From contig NZ_JAPUVQ010000143.1 of NCBI RefSeq assembly GCF_029255145.1, positions 1 to 64,000 of the forward strand: DNA of 64,000 bases, given 5' to 3'. Positions 43,883-52,312 of this stretch are shown here, in pieces. This stretch comes from Accumulibacter sp003538495. GTDB lineage: Bacteria; Pseudomonadota; Gammaproteobacteria; Burkholderiales; Rhodocyclaceae. The notes beneath the pieces were generated by a model. That model did not search any database. It was not told the DNA's origin and was given only the letters and a program-made list of their open reading frames with translations. Position 1 is the first letter of the stretch; every line of letters begins with the position of its first letter. The translations under genes and the position numbers were made by a program.

Positions 43883-44550
43883 TGGCTCCCTCGCGGATCG
43901 GATGAAAAGAGTTGCTGGCGGTTCTCGGCGACGTACTGCAACGCCCGGTGCACCGCCTTGATCACCGCGCGCGGGGTAACCGTCGCGCCGGCGACCGCGT
44001 CGAAGCGCCCCTGGTCCTTCCTGACCCGCCATTCGCTATCGGCCACGCTGGCCAGCGACAGCCCGTCGAACTGCCTGATCCACGGGCGCTCCTTGTTCTT
44101 GTCCTTGCGCGGGTCGATGTAGTCGCCGAGTCCGGGCGTCTCCTTGTGCTGGGTGACGCGGACCCCGAGCAGGATACCGTCGGCGGCGACCGCAATCAAC
44201 AGCCGGATCTTGCCGGAATAGCCGTCCGGGGCGACGGCTTCGAAAACCAGCGCGCTGGCGACGCCAGCCTGGCGCGCCAGATAGGCGGTCGACGGCTCGT
44301 CAAGCCCCAGCGCGGCGCTCGGCGCCAACTGCCGGCTGTCGTTGAGCAGGTCGTTATCGAACACGGCCCCGGGCAGCACCTCGCCGATCAGTTTCATCTT
44401 TTCGGCCGCCGCCGCTGCCTCGATCGCCTGCTGCGTCCACAGGTGAGCGGCAGCCAGAAGGCTGGTAAACGCGACCACGAAGACGAACAGGACGATCGCC
44501 GTACGGACCGCCATCTGTGGCGCGCTGATGGTCTTGACGGGTGGCGTCAT
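43879..44550 (-). CDS. rnfG: RNF complex FMN-bearing subunit RnfG (RsxG)
   Basis: 223 aa from ATG 44550, overlapping the rnfD stop. One N-terminal membrane anchor (AIVLFVFVVAFTSLLAAAHL) is followed by a periplasmic FMN-binding domain with TQHKETPGLGDYIDP and the flavinylation site. The family motif is SGATxTS; here it reads VAGATVTPRAV, so the first serine is alanine and the last serine is proline, but the FMN-accepting threonine is kept. It carries electrons along the periplasmic face. Confidence 0.92.
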   Translation of the reverse strand: MTPPVKTISAPQMAVRTAIVLFVFVVAFTSLLAAAHLWTQQAIEAAAAAEKMKLIGEVLPGAVFDNDLLNDSRQLAPSAALGLDEPSTAYLARQAGVASALVFEAVAPDGYSGKIRLLIAVAADGILLGVRVTQHKETPGLGDYIDPRKDKNKERPWIRQFDGLSLASVADSEWRVRKDQGRFDAVAGATVTPRAVIKAVHRALQYVAENRQQLFSSDPRGSQ

Positions 44551-45569
44551 GGCTCGTTCTTGAGGCCGAAAATCGGCGGCTGCGAGTACATGTCGATCAG
44601 CGGCACGCCGAGATTCATCAGCAGGACGGCGAAGGCAACGCCGTCCGGAAAGCCGCCGAAGACCCGGATGGTGTAGGCGATCAGACCGGCCAGCAAGCCG
44701 AAAATCAGTTTGCCCTTCGGCGTCGTGCAGCCGGAAACCGGGTCGGTGACGATGAAGAAAGCACCGAGCATGGCTCCGCCGGAAAACAGATGGAACAGCG
44801 GATCGGCGAACTGCTGCGGATTCCACGCCCACAGCGCACCAGCCAGCAGAGCCAGGCCGGCGATGAAACCGAGCGGCGCATGCCAGGTGATCAGCCTGCG
44901 CTGCCACAACCACAGGCCGCCCAGCAGGTAGCCACCGGCGACCCACTCCCAGTCACGACCGGCGAAATAACCGAAAACGTCCTGTGTCGCCAGCAGCGTC
45001 GGCACCTCGACCTTGCCCTCGCCCAGCTTGAGTGCGGTCTTGAGTGCGTCGAGCGGCGTCGCACCGCTCATCGCGTCGATCCGCGGCAGCACACCGGCAA
45101 TGATCTGGAACTGCTCGAGCAAGCTCAGCTTCAGACCAGGCATCGGCCACTGCGACATCAAGGCCGGAAAGGAGATGATGCACGCGGCGAAGGCGACCAT
45201 CGCCGGATTGAAGGGGTTCTGGCCGAGGCCGCCGTACAGATGCTTGGCGACGACGATGGCCAGCAGGGTGCCGACGACGATCAGCCACCATGGCGCCAGC
45301 GGCGGGAAACTCAGGGCGATCAACCAGGCGGTGACGATGGCACTGCCATCGCTTAGGAACAGTGCCAGCGGCTTGCGCCGCAGGGCGAGCATCAGCGCTT
45401 CGCCGGCCAGTGCGGCGACCGTGGCGATAGCCAGTTGCACGACGATCCCCGGGCCGATCAGCCAGACGTAGGCAGCGACGCCTGGCAGCAGCGCCAGCAG
45501 CACCTGCAGCATGACGCGGCGCACGCTGCTGCGCTCTACAAGCAGGTAAGGGGGGGTGGTGAAGTCCAT
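44547..45569 (-). CDS. rnfD: RNF complex membrane subunit RnfD (RsxD)
   Basis: 340 aa with about nine to ten membrane helices. It carries the covalent FMN motif SGAT in DAMSGATPLDALKT (about 173), plus GGLGQNPFNPAMVAFA and DPVSGCTTPKGKLIFG, which are RnfD/NqrB family blocks. It acts as a membrane electron carrier and is part of the ion pathway. It starts 1 nt inside the rnfC stop. Length is normal (E. coli RsxD is about 350). Confidence 0.95.
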   Translation of the reverse strand: MDFTTPPYLLVERSSVRRVMLQVLLALLPGVAAYVWLIGPGIVVQLAIATVAALAGEALMLALRRKPLALFLSDGSAIVTAWLIALSFPPLAPWWLIVVGTLLAIVVAKHLYGGLGQNPFNPAMVAFAACIISFPALMSQWPMPGLKLSLLEQFQIIAGVLPRIDAMSGATPLDALKTALKLGEGKVEVPTLLATQDVFGYFAGRDWEWVAGGYLLGGLWLWQRRLITWHAPLGFIAGLALLAGALWAWNPQQFADPLFHLFSGGAMLGAFFIVTDPVSGCTTPKGKLIFGLLAGLIAYTIRVFGGFPDGVAFAVLLMNLGVPLIDMYSQPPIFGLKNEP

Positions 45570-47428
45570 CAGTCAGCCGTACGCCTCGCCGTCCCCGGCG
45601 TTTTCAGTGTTCTCTCGGGGCCGGGCCGATCTGCGGTCGTCGCGTCCTGTTCTGCCCGCAGGGCCGCCCTTCGCGCATCGACCGCGGCAAGCTGTCGCTT
45701 CTGCTCGGCGGTCAGTTGCTCGGTGTTTCGCGGCTGCACGGCCGTGCGCTGCGCGCGAGCACGTTCCATCGCCGCGACGATGGTCGCCTTCTTGACCTCG
45801 TCGGCATCGAGCGCGGGCGCCGCCGGTTGCGCTTCCGAGGTGACGACCGCGTCGCTGCCCGCTGCGGGCGCCACCGGCACCGACTGCTCGGCAGTCACCA
45901 CGACTGCTCTGGTGGCCGAGCTTGCGGCAAGGCTGGTCGCTGGGGCGGCGGCGGGAGCGGCAGGAGCGATGACCGGCGGCGCCTTCTTCTCGGCGGCCCT
46001 GGCCGCCGCCGCGCGCGCCAGCCGCCCGGCTTTCTCGGCCTGCTCGCGCTCTTCGCGCGCATTGCGCAACTCGAAGCGTGCCTTGGCCGCGTCGGCGGCG
46101 TTCTTCTCGCGCTCGCGCGACCAGATTTCGCTCTTGGCGAAACGAAAATACTGCACCAGCGGAATGTGTGAGGGGCAGACGTAGCTGCAGCAGCCGCACT
46201 CGATACAGTCGAAGATGTGGTACTCCTGGGTCTTGCCGAAGTTTCGCGCGCGCGCGAACCAGTACAACTCGAAGGGTTGCAGCTCGTGCGGGCAGACCTC
46301 GGCGCAGGCGCCGCAGCGAATGCACGGCATCTCGGGCGGGCTCGGCGGGAACATCGTCGGCGACCCGGCGATGACGCAGTTGGTCGCCTTGACCACCGGC
46401 GCGTCGAGACCGGGAAGCTCGAAGCCCATCATCGGCCCACCCATCAGGTAGCGGCTGGTGTCGGCTTTCGGTCGACCAAGGGCGACCAGGTCGCGCAGCG
46501 GCGTGCCGATCCGCACCTCCCAGTTGCGCGGCTCTTCGAGATTGCCGGTCAGGGTCACGACGCGCGCGATCACCGGCTCACCGAAGGCCAGTGCACGGTA
46601 GGCGGTGTACACCGTGGCGACGTTGAAACACTGCACGCCAAGGTCGGTCGAGCGCTTGCTGGCCGGCACTTCCTTGCCGGTCAACACGCGGATCAGCTGT
46701 TTGGCGCCGCCTGCCGGATAGCGTGTCGGAACGGCGACGACCTGGTAATCCTCGCCGACCTGCTGCACCGCCCGCCGCATCGCGGCGACGGCTTCCGGCT
46801 TGTTGTCCTCGATGCCGATCAGTACCCGCCGAGCCGCCAGCAGCTCGCGGAAGATGGCGATCCCGCGGACGATCTCTTCGCCACGCTCACGCATCAGCAG
46901 GTCGTCGCAGCTCATGTACGGCTCGCACTCGGCGCCGTTGATCACCAGTTCGTCCACCGGAACCGACCGGGCGGCGGTGAGCTTGGCGTGACTCGGAAAG
47001 ACGGCGCCACCGAGGCCGACGACGCCGGCGTCGCGCAGCAATTCGCGCACCCGCTCGGGCGCCAGGGCGCGGTAGTCGAAGGGGGTGCGGACAATCCACT
47101 CGTCGCGCCCGTCGGGCTCTATGGTCACCGTCAGCGTCGTCAGGCCCGATGGATGCGCGGCAAGGTGTTCCCCGACGGCCAGCACGGTTCCCGAAGTAGG
47201 CGCATGCACGGCTGCCGACATCCATCCGTCCGCGCCGCCGATCAACTGCCCTTTCAGGACCTGCTCGCCGGCTTCGACCAGCGGGTTCGGCACTCCGCCG
47301 ATGTTCTGGTGCAAGGGCACGTACAGCCGCGCCGGCAGCGGCGCCTGCGCAATCGGCTGCTGCACCGAAGGCGCCTTGTGGGTCGGCGGTTTGACTCCAC
47401 CTCTGAAGCGGAACAATCGCTGGAGCAT
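45569..47428 (-). CDS. rnfC: RNF complex NADH-binding subunit RnfC (RsxC)
   Basis: 619 aa from ATG 47428 (MLQRLFRFRGGVKPPTHK). An N-terminal RnfC barrel has VPLHQNIGGVPNPLV, followed by NADH/FMN-site elements GLGGAVFPSHAKL and INGAECEPYMSCDD. Two ferredoxin-type 4Fe-4S motifs follow (CIRCGACAEVCP and CIECGCCSYVCP). After them (about residue 440) comes an Ala/Glu/Lys-rich tail of about 180 residues, a coiled-coil-like extension also known in E. coli RsxC. It binds NADH and hands electrons to RnfB. Confidence 0.95.
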   Translation of the reverse strand: MLQRLFRFRGGVKPPTHKAPSVQQPIAQAPLPARLYVPLHQNIGGVPNPLVEAGEQVLKGQLIGGADGWMSAAVHAPTSGTVLAVGEHLAAHPSGLTTLTVTIEPDGRDEWIVRTPFDYRALAPERVRELLRDAGVVGLGGAVFPSHAKLTAARSVPVDELVINGAECEPYMSCDDLLMRERGEEIVRGIAIFRELLAARRVLIGIEDNKPEAVAAMRRAVQQVGEDYQVVAVPTRYPAGGAKQLIRVLTGKEVPASKRSTDLGVQCFNVATVYTAYRALAFGEPVIARVVTLTGNLEEPRNWEVRIGTPLRDLVALGRPKADTSRYLMGGPMMGFELPGLDAPVVKATNCVIAGSPTMFPPSPPEMPCIRCGACAEVCPHELQPFELYWFARARNFGKTQEYHIFDCIECGCCSYVCPSHIPLVQYFRFAKSEIWSREREKNAADAAKARFELRNAREEREQAEKAGRLARAAAARAAEKKAPPVIAPAAPAAAPATSLAASSATRAVVVTAEQSVPVAPAAGSDAVVTSEAQPAAPALDADEVKKATIVAAMERARAQRTAVQPRNTEQLTAEQKRQLAAVDARRAALRAEQDATTADRPGPERTLKTPGTARRTAD

Positions 47429-47438
47429 TCCGGTCGCC

Positions 47439-47981
47439 TCAGGCGGCACGCTTGATTTCGATCACCGGGTACTTCCACTTCCAGTTGTCGAGATTCTCGG
47501 CGATCGGCTGCATCACGATGCACTCGACCGGACACGGCTGGACGCACAGCTCGCAACCGGTGCATAGCGAGTCGATGACGGTGTGCATCTGTTTGGCGGC
47601 ACCGATGATGGCGTCGACCGGACACGCCTGGATGCAAAGAGTGCAGCCGATGCAGGTCTGTTCGTCGATGATCGCCACCTGTTTCGGCTTCTCCTCGGCT
47701 TCCAGCGGCTTGACTTCGCGGCCGAGCAGGTCGGCCAGCTTGCGCACGCCATCCATTCCGCCCGGCGGGCACAGGTTGATGTCCGCTTCGCCGGCCGAAA
47801 TCGCCGTCGCGTACGGTTTGCAGCCAGGGTAGCCGCACTGCCCGCACTGCGTCTGCGGCAGGATCGCTTCAATCTTCTCGACCAGCGGATCGCCCTCGAC
47901 CTTGAACTTGATCGAGGCATAACCGAGCGCCGCGCCCAGGACAACGGCGCCCAGAGCCATGATCGCGATAGTAATGATCAT
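47439..47981 (-). CDS. rnfB: RNF complex ferredoxin subunit RnfB (RsxB)
   Basis: 180 aa. It has an N-terminal membrane anchor (IITIAIMALGAVVLGAALGY), a 4Fe-4S domain with CGQCGYPGCKPYA, and two ferredoxin-type clusters CIGCTLCIQACP and CTGCELCVQPCP. It carries electrons to or from soluble ferredoxin or the SoxR-reducing route, in exchange with RnfC. It lies 13 nt after rnfA and 10 nt before rnfC. Length is as expected (E. coli RsxB 192). Confidence 0.96.
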   Translation of the reverse strand: MIITIAIMALGAVVLGAALGYASIKFKVEGDPLVEKIEAILPQTQCGQCGYPGCKPYATAISAGEADINLCPPGGMDGVRKLADLLGREVKPLEAEEKPKQVAIIDEQTCIGCTLCIQACPVDAIIGAAKQMHTVIDSLCTGCELCVQPCPVECIVMQPIAENLDNWKWKYPVIEIKRAA

Positions 47982-47994
47982 CAGCTGGCGACAG

Positions 47995-48579
47995 TCACTG
48001 GTAGCGGTCCAGCCCGGCGAAACCCATGAAGGCCAGGCTCATCAAGCCCGCGGTGATCATCGCGATGGCCGTTCCCCGAAAATGAACGGGCACATCGGCG
48101 CCCTCGACGCGTTCGCGGATCCCGGCAAAGAGCACCAGCACCAGCGAAAAGCCGACAGCACTGCCGGCGCCAAAGAGCAGCGACTCGACGAAGTCGTGCT
48201 GGTTGGCGATGTTCAGCAGCGGCACGCCGAGAACCGCGCAATTGGTAGTGATCAACGGCAGGTAAATGCCCAGCACCTGGTGCAGCACAGGGCTGGTTTT
48301 CTGGATCACCATCTCGGTCAACTGAACGATGGCGGCGATGGTGACGATGAACGACAGCGTCCGCAGGTATTCGAGGCCGAACGGCATCAACAGATAATGG
48401 TCGATGATGTAGCTGGCACCGGTGGCGACGGTGAGCACGAAAGTGGTCGCCGCCCCCATCCCGAAGGCCGTCTCCAGTTTCCTGGAGACGCCCATGAACG
48501 GGCACAGGCCCAGGATCTTCACCAGGACGACGTTATTGACGAGCACCGCCCCGACGATGATGAACAGGTAGTGGGTCAT
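47995..48579 (-). CDS. rnfA: RNF complex membrane subunit RnfA (RsxA)
   Basis: 194 aa with six membrane helices, including VNNVVLVKILGLCPFMGVS and ITTNCAVLGVPLLN. The two cysteines (in LGLCP and TTNCAVLG) bind the intramembrane 2Fe-2S centre with RnfE. It is the first gene of rnfABCDGE. The start is ATG 48579; the promoter is probably in 48580-48697, which I could not resolve. Confidence 0.96.
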   Translation of the reverse strand: MTHYLFIIVGAVLVNNVVLVKILGLCPFMGVSRKLETAFGMGAATTFVLTVATGASYIIDHYLLMPFGLEYLRTLSFIVTIAAIVQLTEMVIQKTSPVLHQVLGIYLPLITTNCAVLGVPLLNIANQHDFVESLLFGAGSAVGFSLVLVLFAGIRERVEGADVPVHFRGTAIAMITAGLMSLAFMGFAGLDRYQ

Positions 48580-48697
48580 GATTTGCGTAAGCGGTAGGCA
48601 GCCCGGTCCGGGGCGCCGCGATTATCTCGTGTCAAATGCGTGCGTTCAACCACGTTGTCAGTAACACCTTCCGGTTTCGGCAGCAAGGACTTCCGGA

Positions 48698-49735
48698 TCA
48701 GGGTGCGCGCAGTGCGGCGATCGCCGCCGCCGCCTCGGCGACGAGTTCCGGACCACGGTAGATGAAACCCGAGTAGAACTGCACCAGGCTGGCGCCGGCA
48801 ACGATCTTGGCGGCTGCATCGGCACCGTTCATGACGCCGCCGACACCAATGATCGGCACTTCGCCGGCCAGCGCAGTGGCCAGCTTGCCGACCACCGCGG
48901 TGGACAGCGCCAGCAAAGGAGCACCGGACAGCCCACCCGCCTGCTCAGCACCTCGCAGCCCCTCGACCCCGGCCCGCGAGAGCGTGGTGTTGGTGGCGAT
49001 GACTCCGTCCATGCGGTGCTGGCGGAGCAGGTCGGCAATCGCCTGGATCTGCCGATCTTCGAGGTCCGGGGCGATTTTCAGCGCCAGCGGCACGTACTTG
49101 CCGTGTTGGTCGGCAAGCCGCGCCTGTGCGTCCTTCAGGCCGCCGAGCAGCGCGTCGAGCGCGTCGTCCTGTTGCAGGTCGCGCAGGTTCTTCGTGTTCG
49201 GGCTGGAGATATTGACCGCCACGTAACTTGCCGCCGCGTAGACGCGTTCGAGGCAGAACAGGTAGTCGCTTGCCGCCTCGTTGATCGGCGTATCGAAATT
49301 CTTGCCGATATTGATCCCCAGGACGCCGCCCCAGCGGACGAATTTGGCGGCTGCAACGTTGGCCAGCAGCCTTTCGACGCCGTCATTGTTGAAACCCATG
49401 CGGTTGACGATCGCCTGCCTTTCCGGGATGCGGAACAGACGTGGCCGCGGATTGCCGGGCTGCGGCCGCGGCGTGACCGTTCCGACCTCGATGAAACCGA
49501 AACCCAACGCCGCCAGGGCATCGATGTGCTCACCATTCTTGTCCAGTCCGGCTGCCAGACCGACCGCATTGGGAAAATCGAGCCCCATCACCTGCACCGG
49601 CTGCGGCGGTACCGAACGCGCCAGCAGGCAGGACACGCCAGCGGCATTGACGAAGTCGACGCCAGCCATCCCGATGCCGTGTGCGGTCTCGGCGTCGAGG
49701 GCGAAGAAGAACTTGCGAAGTAGCGGATAGATCAT
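48698..49735 (-). CDS. pyrD: Dihydroorotate dehydrogenase (quinone), class 2
   Basis: 345 aa. The N-terminal membrane-association helix (MIYPLLRKFFFALDAETAHG) marks class 2 enzymes. FMN-binding TIM-barrel features are VGLAAGLDKNGEHIDALAAL, MGFNNDGVERLL, VNISSPNTKNLRDLQ with the catalytic-base serine, NTTLSR and IGVGGVMNGADAA. It oxidises dihydroorotate to orotate, passing electrons to quinone at the inner membrane for UMP synthesis. It is transcribed alone, leftward, just upstream of the rnf cluster and in the same direction. Confidence 0.96.
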   Translation of the reverse strand: MIYPLLRKFFFALDAETAHGIGMAGVDFVNAAGVSCLLARSVPPQPVQVMGLDFPNAVGLAAGLDKNGEHIDALAALGFGFIEVGTVTPRPQPGNPRPRLFRIPERQAIVNRMGFNNDGVERLLANVAAAKFVRWGGVLGINIGKNFDTPINEAASDYLFCLERVYAAASYVAVNISSPNTKNLRDLQQDDALDALLGGLKDAQARLADQHGKYVPLALKIAPDLEDRQIQAIADLLRQHRMDGVIATNTTLSRAGVEGLRGAEQAGGLSGAPLLALSTAVVGKLATALAGEVPIIGVGGVMNGADAAAKIVAGASLVQFYSGFIYRGPELVAEAAAAIAALRAP

Positions 49736-49909
49736 CGGATGATTTTACCGCATTGCAGCATGTGGCGCTTGACGAGGGGGTCGATTCGGCTCCCTCCGCG
49801 ACGCGGGCATCCCGCCCGGCGACACTGCCACTACGCGATGCGACATAACTCCACCAGCCATGGTCACTCTAGCACCAATCGATCCGGCGCCTTCGCATGC
49901 GCCGCGCCA

Positions 49910-49945
49910 ACGAGAAACGGCGACCCGCGGGTCGCCGTTTCTCGT
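49910..49945. terminator. Long perfect hairpin after PEP-CTERM gene 4
   Basis: A 16-bp perfect stem (ACGAGAAACGGCGACC, 49910-49925, with its complement at 49930-49945) encloses a 4-nt loop. It lies 15 bp after the stop of the leftward PEP-CTERM gene at 49961. A T-run is weak on both strands, so it may be a terminator or an mRNA 3' stabiliser. Confidence 0.6.
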
Positions 49946-49960
49946 CGCGAAAGCGTGCGT

Positions 49961-50716
49961 TTAGACGTTCTTGCGACGGCGAGCGGCACCGAGGCCGAGC
50001 AGTGCCAGACCGCCGAGCGCCAGGCTGCCCGGCTCGGGGACGTTGCAGCCCGTCTGGCAAACCTGCTGCAGCGAGCCGACCGTCATGTCGTCGAAAGCGA
50101 AAAAGTCGCCGCCGCCTGGGTTGGTATCGAAGAAGTCGATGGAGGTAAACTCCTCGGCCACGCTGGTCGCGATCAAACCGAAGTAGAGAGCCGACCCGTC
50201 CTGGAAGGGTATTGCCGGTACGTTTGGTACGTCGATATCTTCCGAGCCACCACCCGCTTTGTGGACCCGGATCCAGAGATCCCCGCCGAACTCGCCGATG
50301 TCCATTCCGAAGAACCCGAAGGCCCCGACGTTGGAGCCAAAGGTCACGCCGAAAGAGGTCGAGCTGGTCTCGACAAAATGGACGCCAGAGTGCGGATAGC
50401 GACCAACGCCATTGGTGCCGGCGCCCTGGAATACAACCTCGGCGCTACCGGTCAGCGTGGCGGCACCGGCACCGGGGAAAACCAGGCCGATCGGCGGCGT
50501 CGTGCCAGCGGGGATGCCTTCGAAAGTCTCGGTGCCCACACCCTGCAGGAAAGACAGGAAGCTTGCCTGGGCTGCTTCGGAGTTGGTGAAGGAAGCCCGC
50601 GTACTTCCTGATCCGTCTGCGTCAATACCCGAGAAGGTGGTGTAGGCGTGTGCGCTGAACGACGCTGCGCCGAGGCCAACCGCTGCGATCGCGGTCATGA
50701 TCGATTTGTTCAACAT
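49961..50716 (-). CDS. PEP-CTERM sorting-domain surface protein (4), paralogue of gene 5
   Basis: 251 aa from ATG 50716 with AGGAGA just upstream. The signal peptide is MLNKSIMTAIAAVGLGAASF, cut near AHAYTT. The body shares with the divergent neighbour (51334-52113) the blocks ASFLSFLQGVGTETFEG, FPGAGAATLTG, GVGRYP, GFFGMDIGEFGGDL and FFAFDDMTVGSLQQVC, so the two are duplicates. The C-terminus is VPEPGSLALGGLALL, then GAARRRKNV, an exosortase signal. The fold is a single beta-sandwich-like domain with a late cysteine pair (VCQTGC). It is an extracellular matrix or surface component by family. Confidence 0.9.
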   Translation of the reverse strand: MLNKSIMTAIAAVGLGAASFSAHAYTTFSGIDADGSGSTRASFTNSEAAQASFLSFLQGVGTETFEGIPAGTTPPIGLVFPGAGAATLTGSAEVVFQGAGTNGVGRYPHSGVHFVETSSTSFGVTFGSNVGAFGFFGMDIGEFGGDLWIRVHKAGGGSEDIDVPNVPAIPFQDGSALYFGLIATSVAEEFTSIDFFDTNPGGGDFFAFDDMTVGSLQQVCQTGCNVPEPGSLALGGLALLGLGAARRRKNV

Positions 50717-50805
50717 GGTGTTCTCCTGAATAGTCTGGAAGTGAAGAACCGGAGTCTGTGCCGGCGCAGGCATGAAGCGGAAAATTACTGCTGCAGCCAA
50801 CAACA

Positions 50806-50821
50806 AGCAACAAGCGTACCA
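50806..50821 (-). promoter_or_regulatory. Sigma-54 promoter of PEP-CTERM gene 4
   Basis: On the minus strand it reads TGGTACGCTTGTTGCT, with GG/GC at -24/-12 spacing, about 90 bp before the start codon. Confidence 0.8.
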
Positions 50822-50885
50822 GGATTTTAAATTCTTTATTTAGCAATACGTTATGCGCATGGCAAGGGTAGGCTAGGCGGCGATA

Positions 50886-50902
50886 TGTAAAGAATATCGA
50901 CA
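50886..50902 (-). promoter_or_regulatory. 17-bp upstream activator-like element of PEP-CTERM gene 4
   Basis: On the minus strand it reads TGTCGATATTCTTTACA, 64 bp upstream of the sigma-54 promoter. Confidence 0.8.
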
Positions 50903-51186
50903 CCGCGCCTTCCGACTGTTTGCCCCTTTCCCGGGCGCGCCGCCCTGCCCCGCCCCTCGCGGCGCGTGGCCCAGCACCTGCGGATTGACGCCGTCGCGCC
51001 CCCCGTTCGACTCGCCTGCCAAGATGAGTCGAGGCGCCTGATGCGGGTTCCTGACCGAGACGGTGAAGGCGCCGCGCCCTGGCAACGGCGCCTCCACAGT
51101 TGGGCTGGCAAGCAGATCGGGTCGCTGAAAACCGGCGATTGGCCGCAATTTGGCAGCACGCCCGGCGGGAATCGACGCTGAGATGC

Positions 51187-51203
51187 TGTCGGATTTTTTT
51201 ACA
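51187..51203 (+). promoter_or_regulatory. 17-bp upstream activator-like element of PEP-CTERM gene 5
   Basis: TGTCGGATTTTTTTACA, 63 bp upstream of the sigma-54 promoter. Confidence 0.8.
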
Positions 51204-51266
51204 CCACTCAAGCAGCACCACCGACAAAATCTCACAGGATGTTGATTTTATTGCTTGCCTATGATC

Positions 51267-51282
51267 TGGCACGATTCTGGCT
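51267..51282 (+). promoter_or_regulatory. Sigma-54 promoter of PEP-CTERM gene 5
   Basis: TGGCACGATTCTGGCT, one base from the sigma-54 consensus, about 50 bp before the start codon. Confidence 0.88.
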
Positions 51283-51333
51283 CAGCGTATTTTGCAAGCT
51301 CGTCAAGACCACTTTCCACCAAGGAGATCAGAA

Positions 51334-52113
51334 ATGTTCCGCAAGCCCCTACTCAGTGCCTTGGCCGTTGCCAGCCTCGCGGCCACCTCGTTCAGCGCCC
51401 ATGCCTATCAGACTTTCTTTGGCGAAGACGCGAACGGCAGCGCCTCGGTACCACTGGCCAGCACCCCCAACTCGAATTCGGCACAGGCCAGCTTTCTGTC
51501 GTTCCTGACGGGTGTCGGCACGGAAACCTTTGAGACTCAGACCACAGGAGCCAGCGCTCCGCTGATCCTCACTTTCCCCGGTGCCGGAACCGCGACGCTG
51601 TCGGGCGGAAGCGGTTCGGTCCAAGCGGTTGCTCCTGGCACGACTAACGGAGCTGGTCGCTACAGCATTCCTTCCGCCAGTTCTTCAAAGTATTGGGAAG
51701 TATCTGCGGGAGGCGGCGGCAACTTCACCATCACCTTTTCGCAATCGATCGCCGCCCTTGGTTTCTACGGCATCGACATTGGCGATTTTGGCGGGCAGCT
51801 GACCCTTGGCATCAATGGCGGCAGCCTGACCGTGCCTAATACTGTCGGCAGCAGCGGCTCGACCGATGGCTCCGTGCTGTTTTACGGACTGATAGCCGAG
51901 AATGTCGGTGAAGAGTTTACCAGCGTCACTTTCAATACCACCACGGGCCAAGGTGACGTGTTTGCCTTCGATGACTTCACTATCGGCACCGTAGAGCAGG
52001 TTTGCGTCCCGGGCACGCCGGGCTGCGGTCCGACGGTACCCGAGCCCGCAACCCTGGCCTTGCTTGGCCTGGCGCTGGCAGGTTTTGGCGTTTCCCGCAA
52101 GCGCAAGATTTGA
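51334..52113 (+). CDS. PEP-CTERM sorting-domain surface protein (5), paralogue of gene 4
   Basis: 259 aa from ATG 51334, with AAGGAG at 7 nt. The signal peptide is MFRKPLLSALAVASLAATSF, cut near SAHAYQT. The mature domain is the same fold as gene 4, with ASFLSFLTGVGTETFE, FPGAGTATLSGG, GFYGIDIGDFGGQL and VFAFDDFTIGTVEQVC. A late cysteine pair (CVPGTPGC) precedes VPEPATLALLGLALAG and SRKRKI, the sorting signal. It is divergent from gene 4, each with its own complete sigma-54 control region, and a strong terminator follows. Confidence 0.92.
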   Translation: MFRKPLLSALAVASLAATSFSAHAYQTFFGEDANGSASVPLASTPNSNSAQASFLSFLTGVGTETFETQTTGASAPLILTFPGAGTATLSGGSGSVQAVAPGTTNGAGRYSIPSASSSKYWEVSAGGGGNFTITFSQSIAALGFYGIDIGDFGGQLTLGINGGSLTVPNTVGSSGSTDGSVLFYGLIAENVGEEFTSVTFNTTTGQGDVFAFDDFTIGTVEQVCVPGTPGCGPTVPEPATLALLGLALAGFGVSRKRKI

Positions 52114-52133
52114 GAACTGAAGGGTAAGGCAGA

Positions 52134-52158
52134 GGGCAGGCTTTCGCCTGCCCTTTTT
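52134..52158 (+). terminator. Rho-independent terminator of PEP-CTERM gene 5
   Basis: GGGCAGGC (52134-52141) pairs with GCCTGCCC (52146-52153), followed by TTTTT. Confidence 0.88.
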
Positions 52159-52312
52159 CTTCCGGCGGGGCATTCGACCCACCCGCACCCACCTTTCGGG
52201 GTACGTGCCGAAGCCACACGCCAGACGCCGGCCAACATCCCCCGCCCGACACCGCATTCTCACGCCCTGCGCATGACTTGCAGCGCCATTCCGAAGCGCA
52301 CCTGCCCAGACC

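Larger units (their letters stand above)
50717..51333. other. Divergent control region of two paralogous PEP-CTERM genes
   Basis: A 617-bp region between the two paralogues, with one sigma-54 promoter and one activator-like element facing each way (50806-50821 and 50886-50902 leftward; 51187-51203 and 51267-51282 rightward). The middle 50903-51186 is GC-rich with no recognised gene. Confidence 0.7.
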
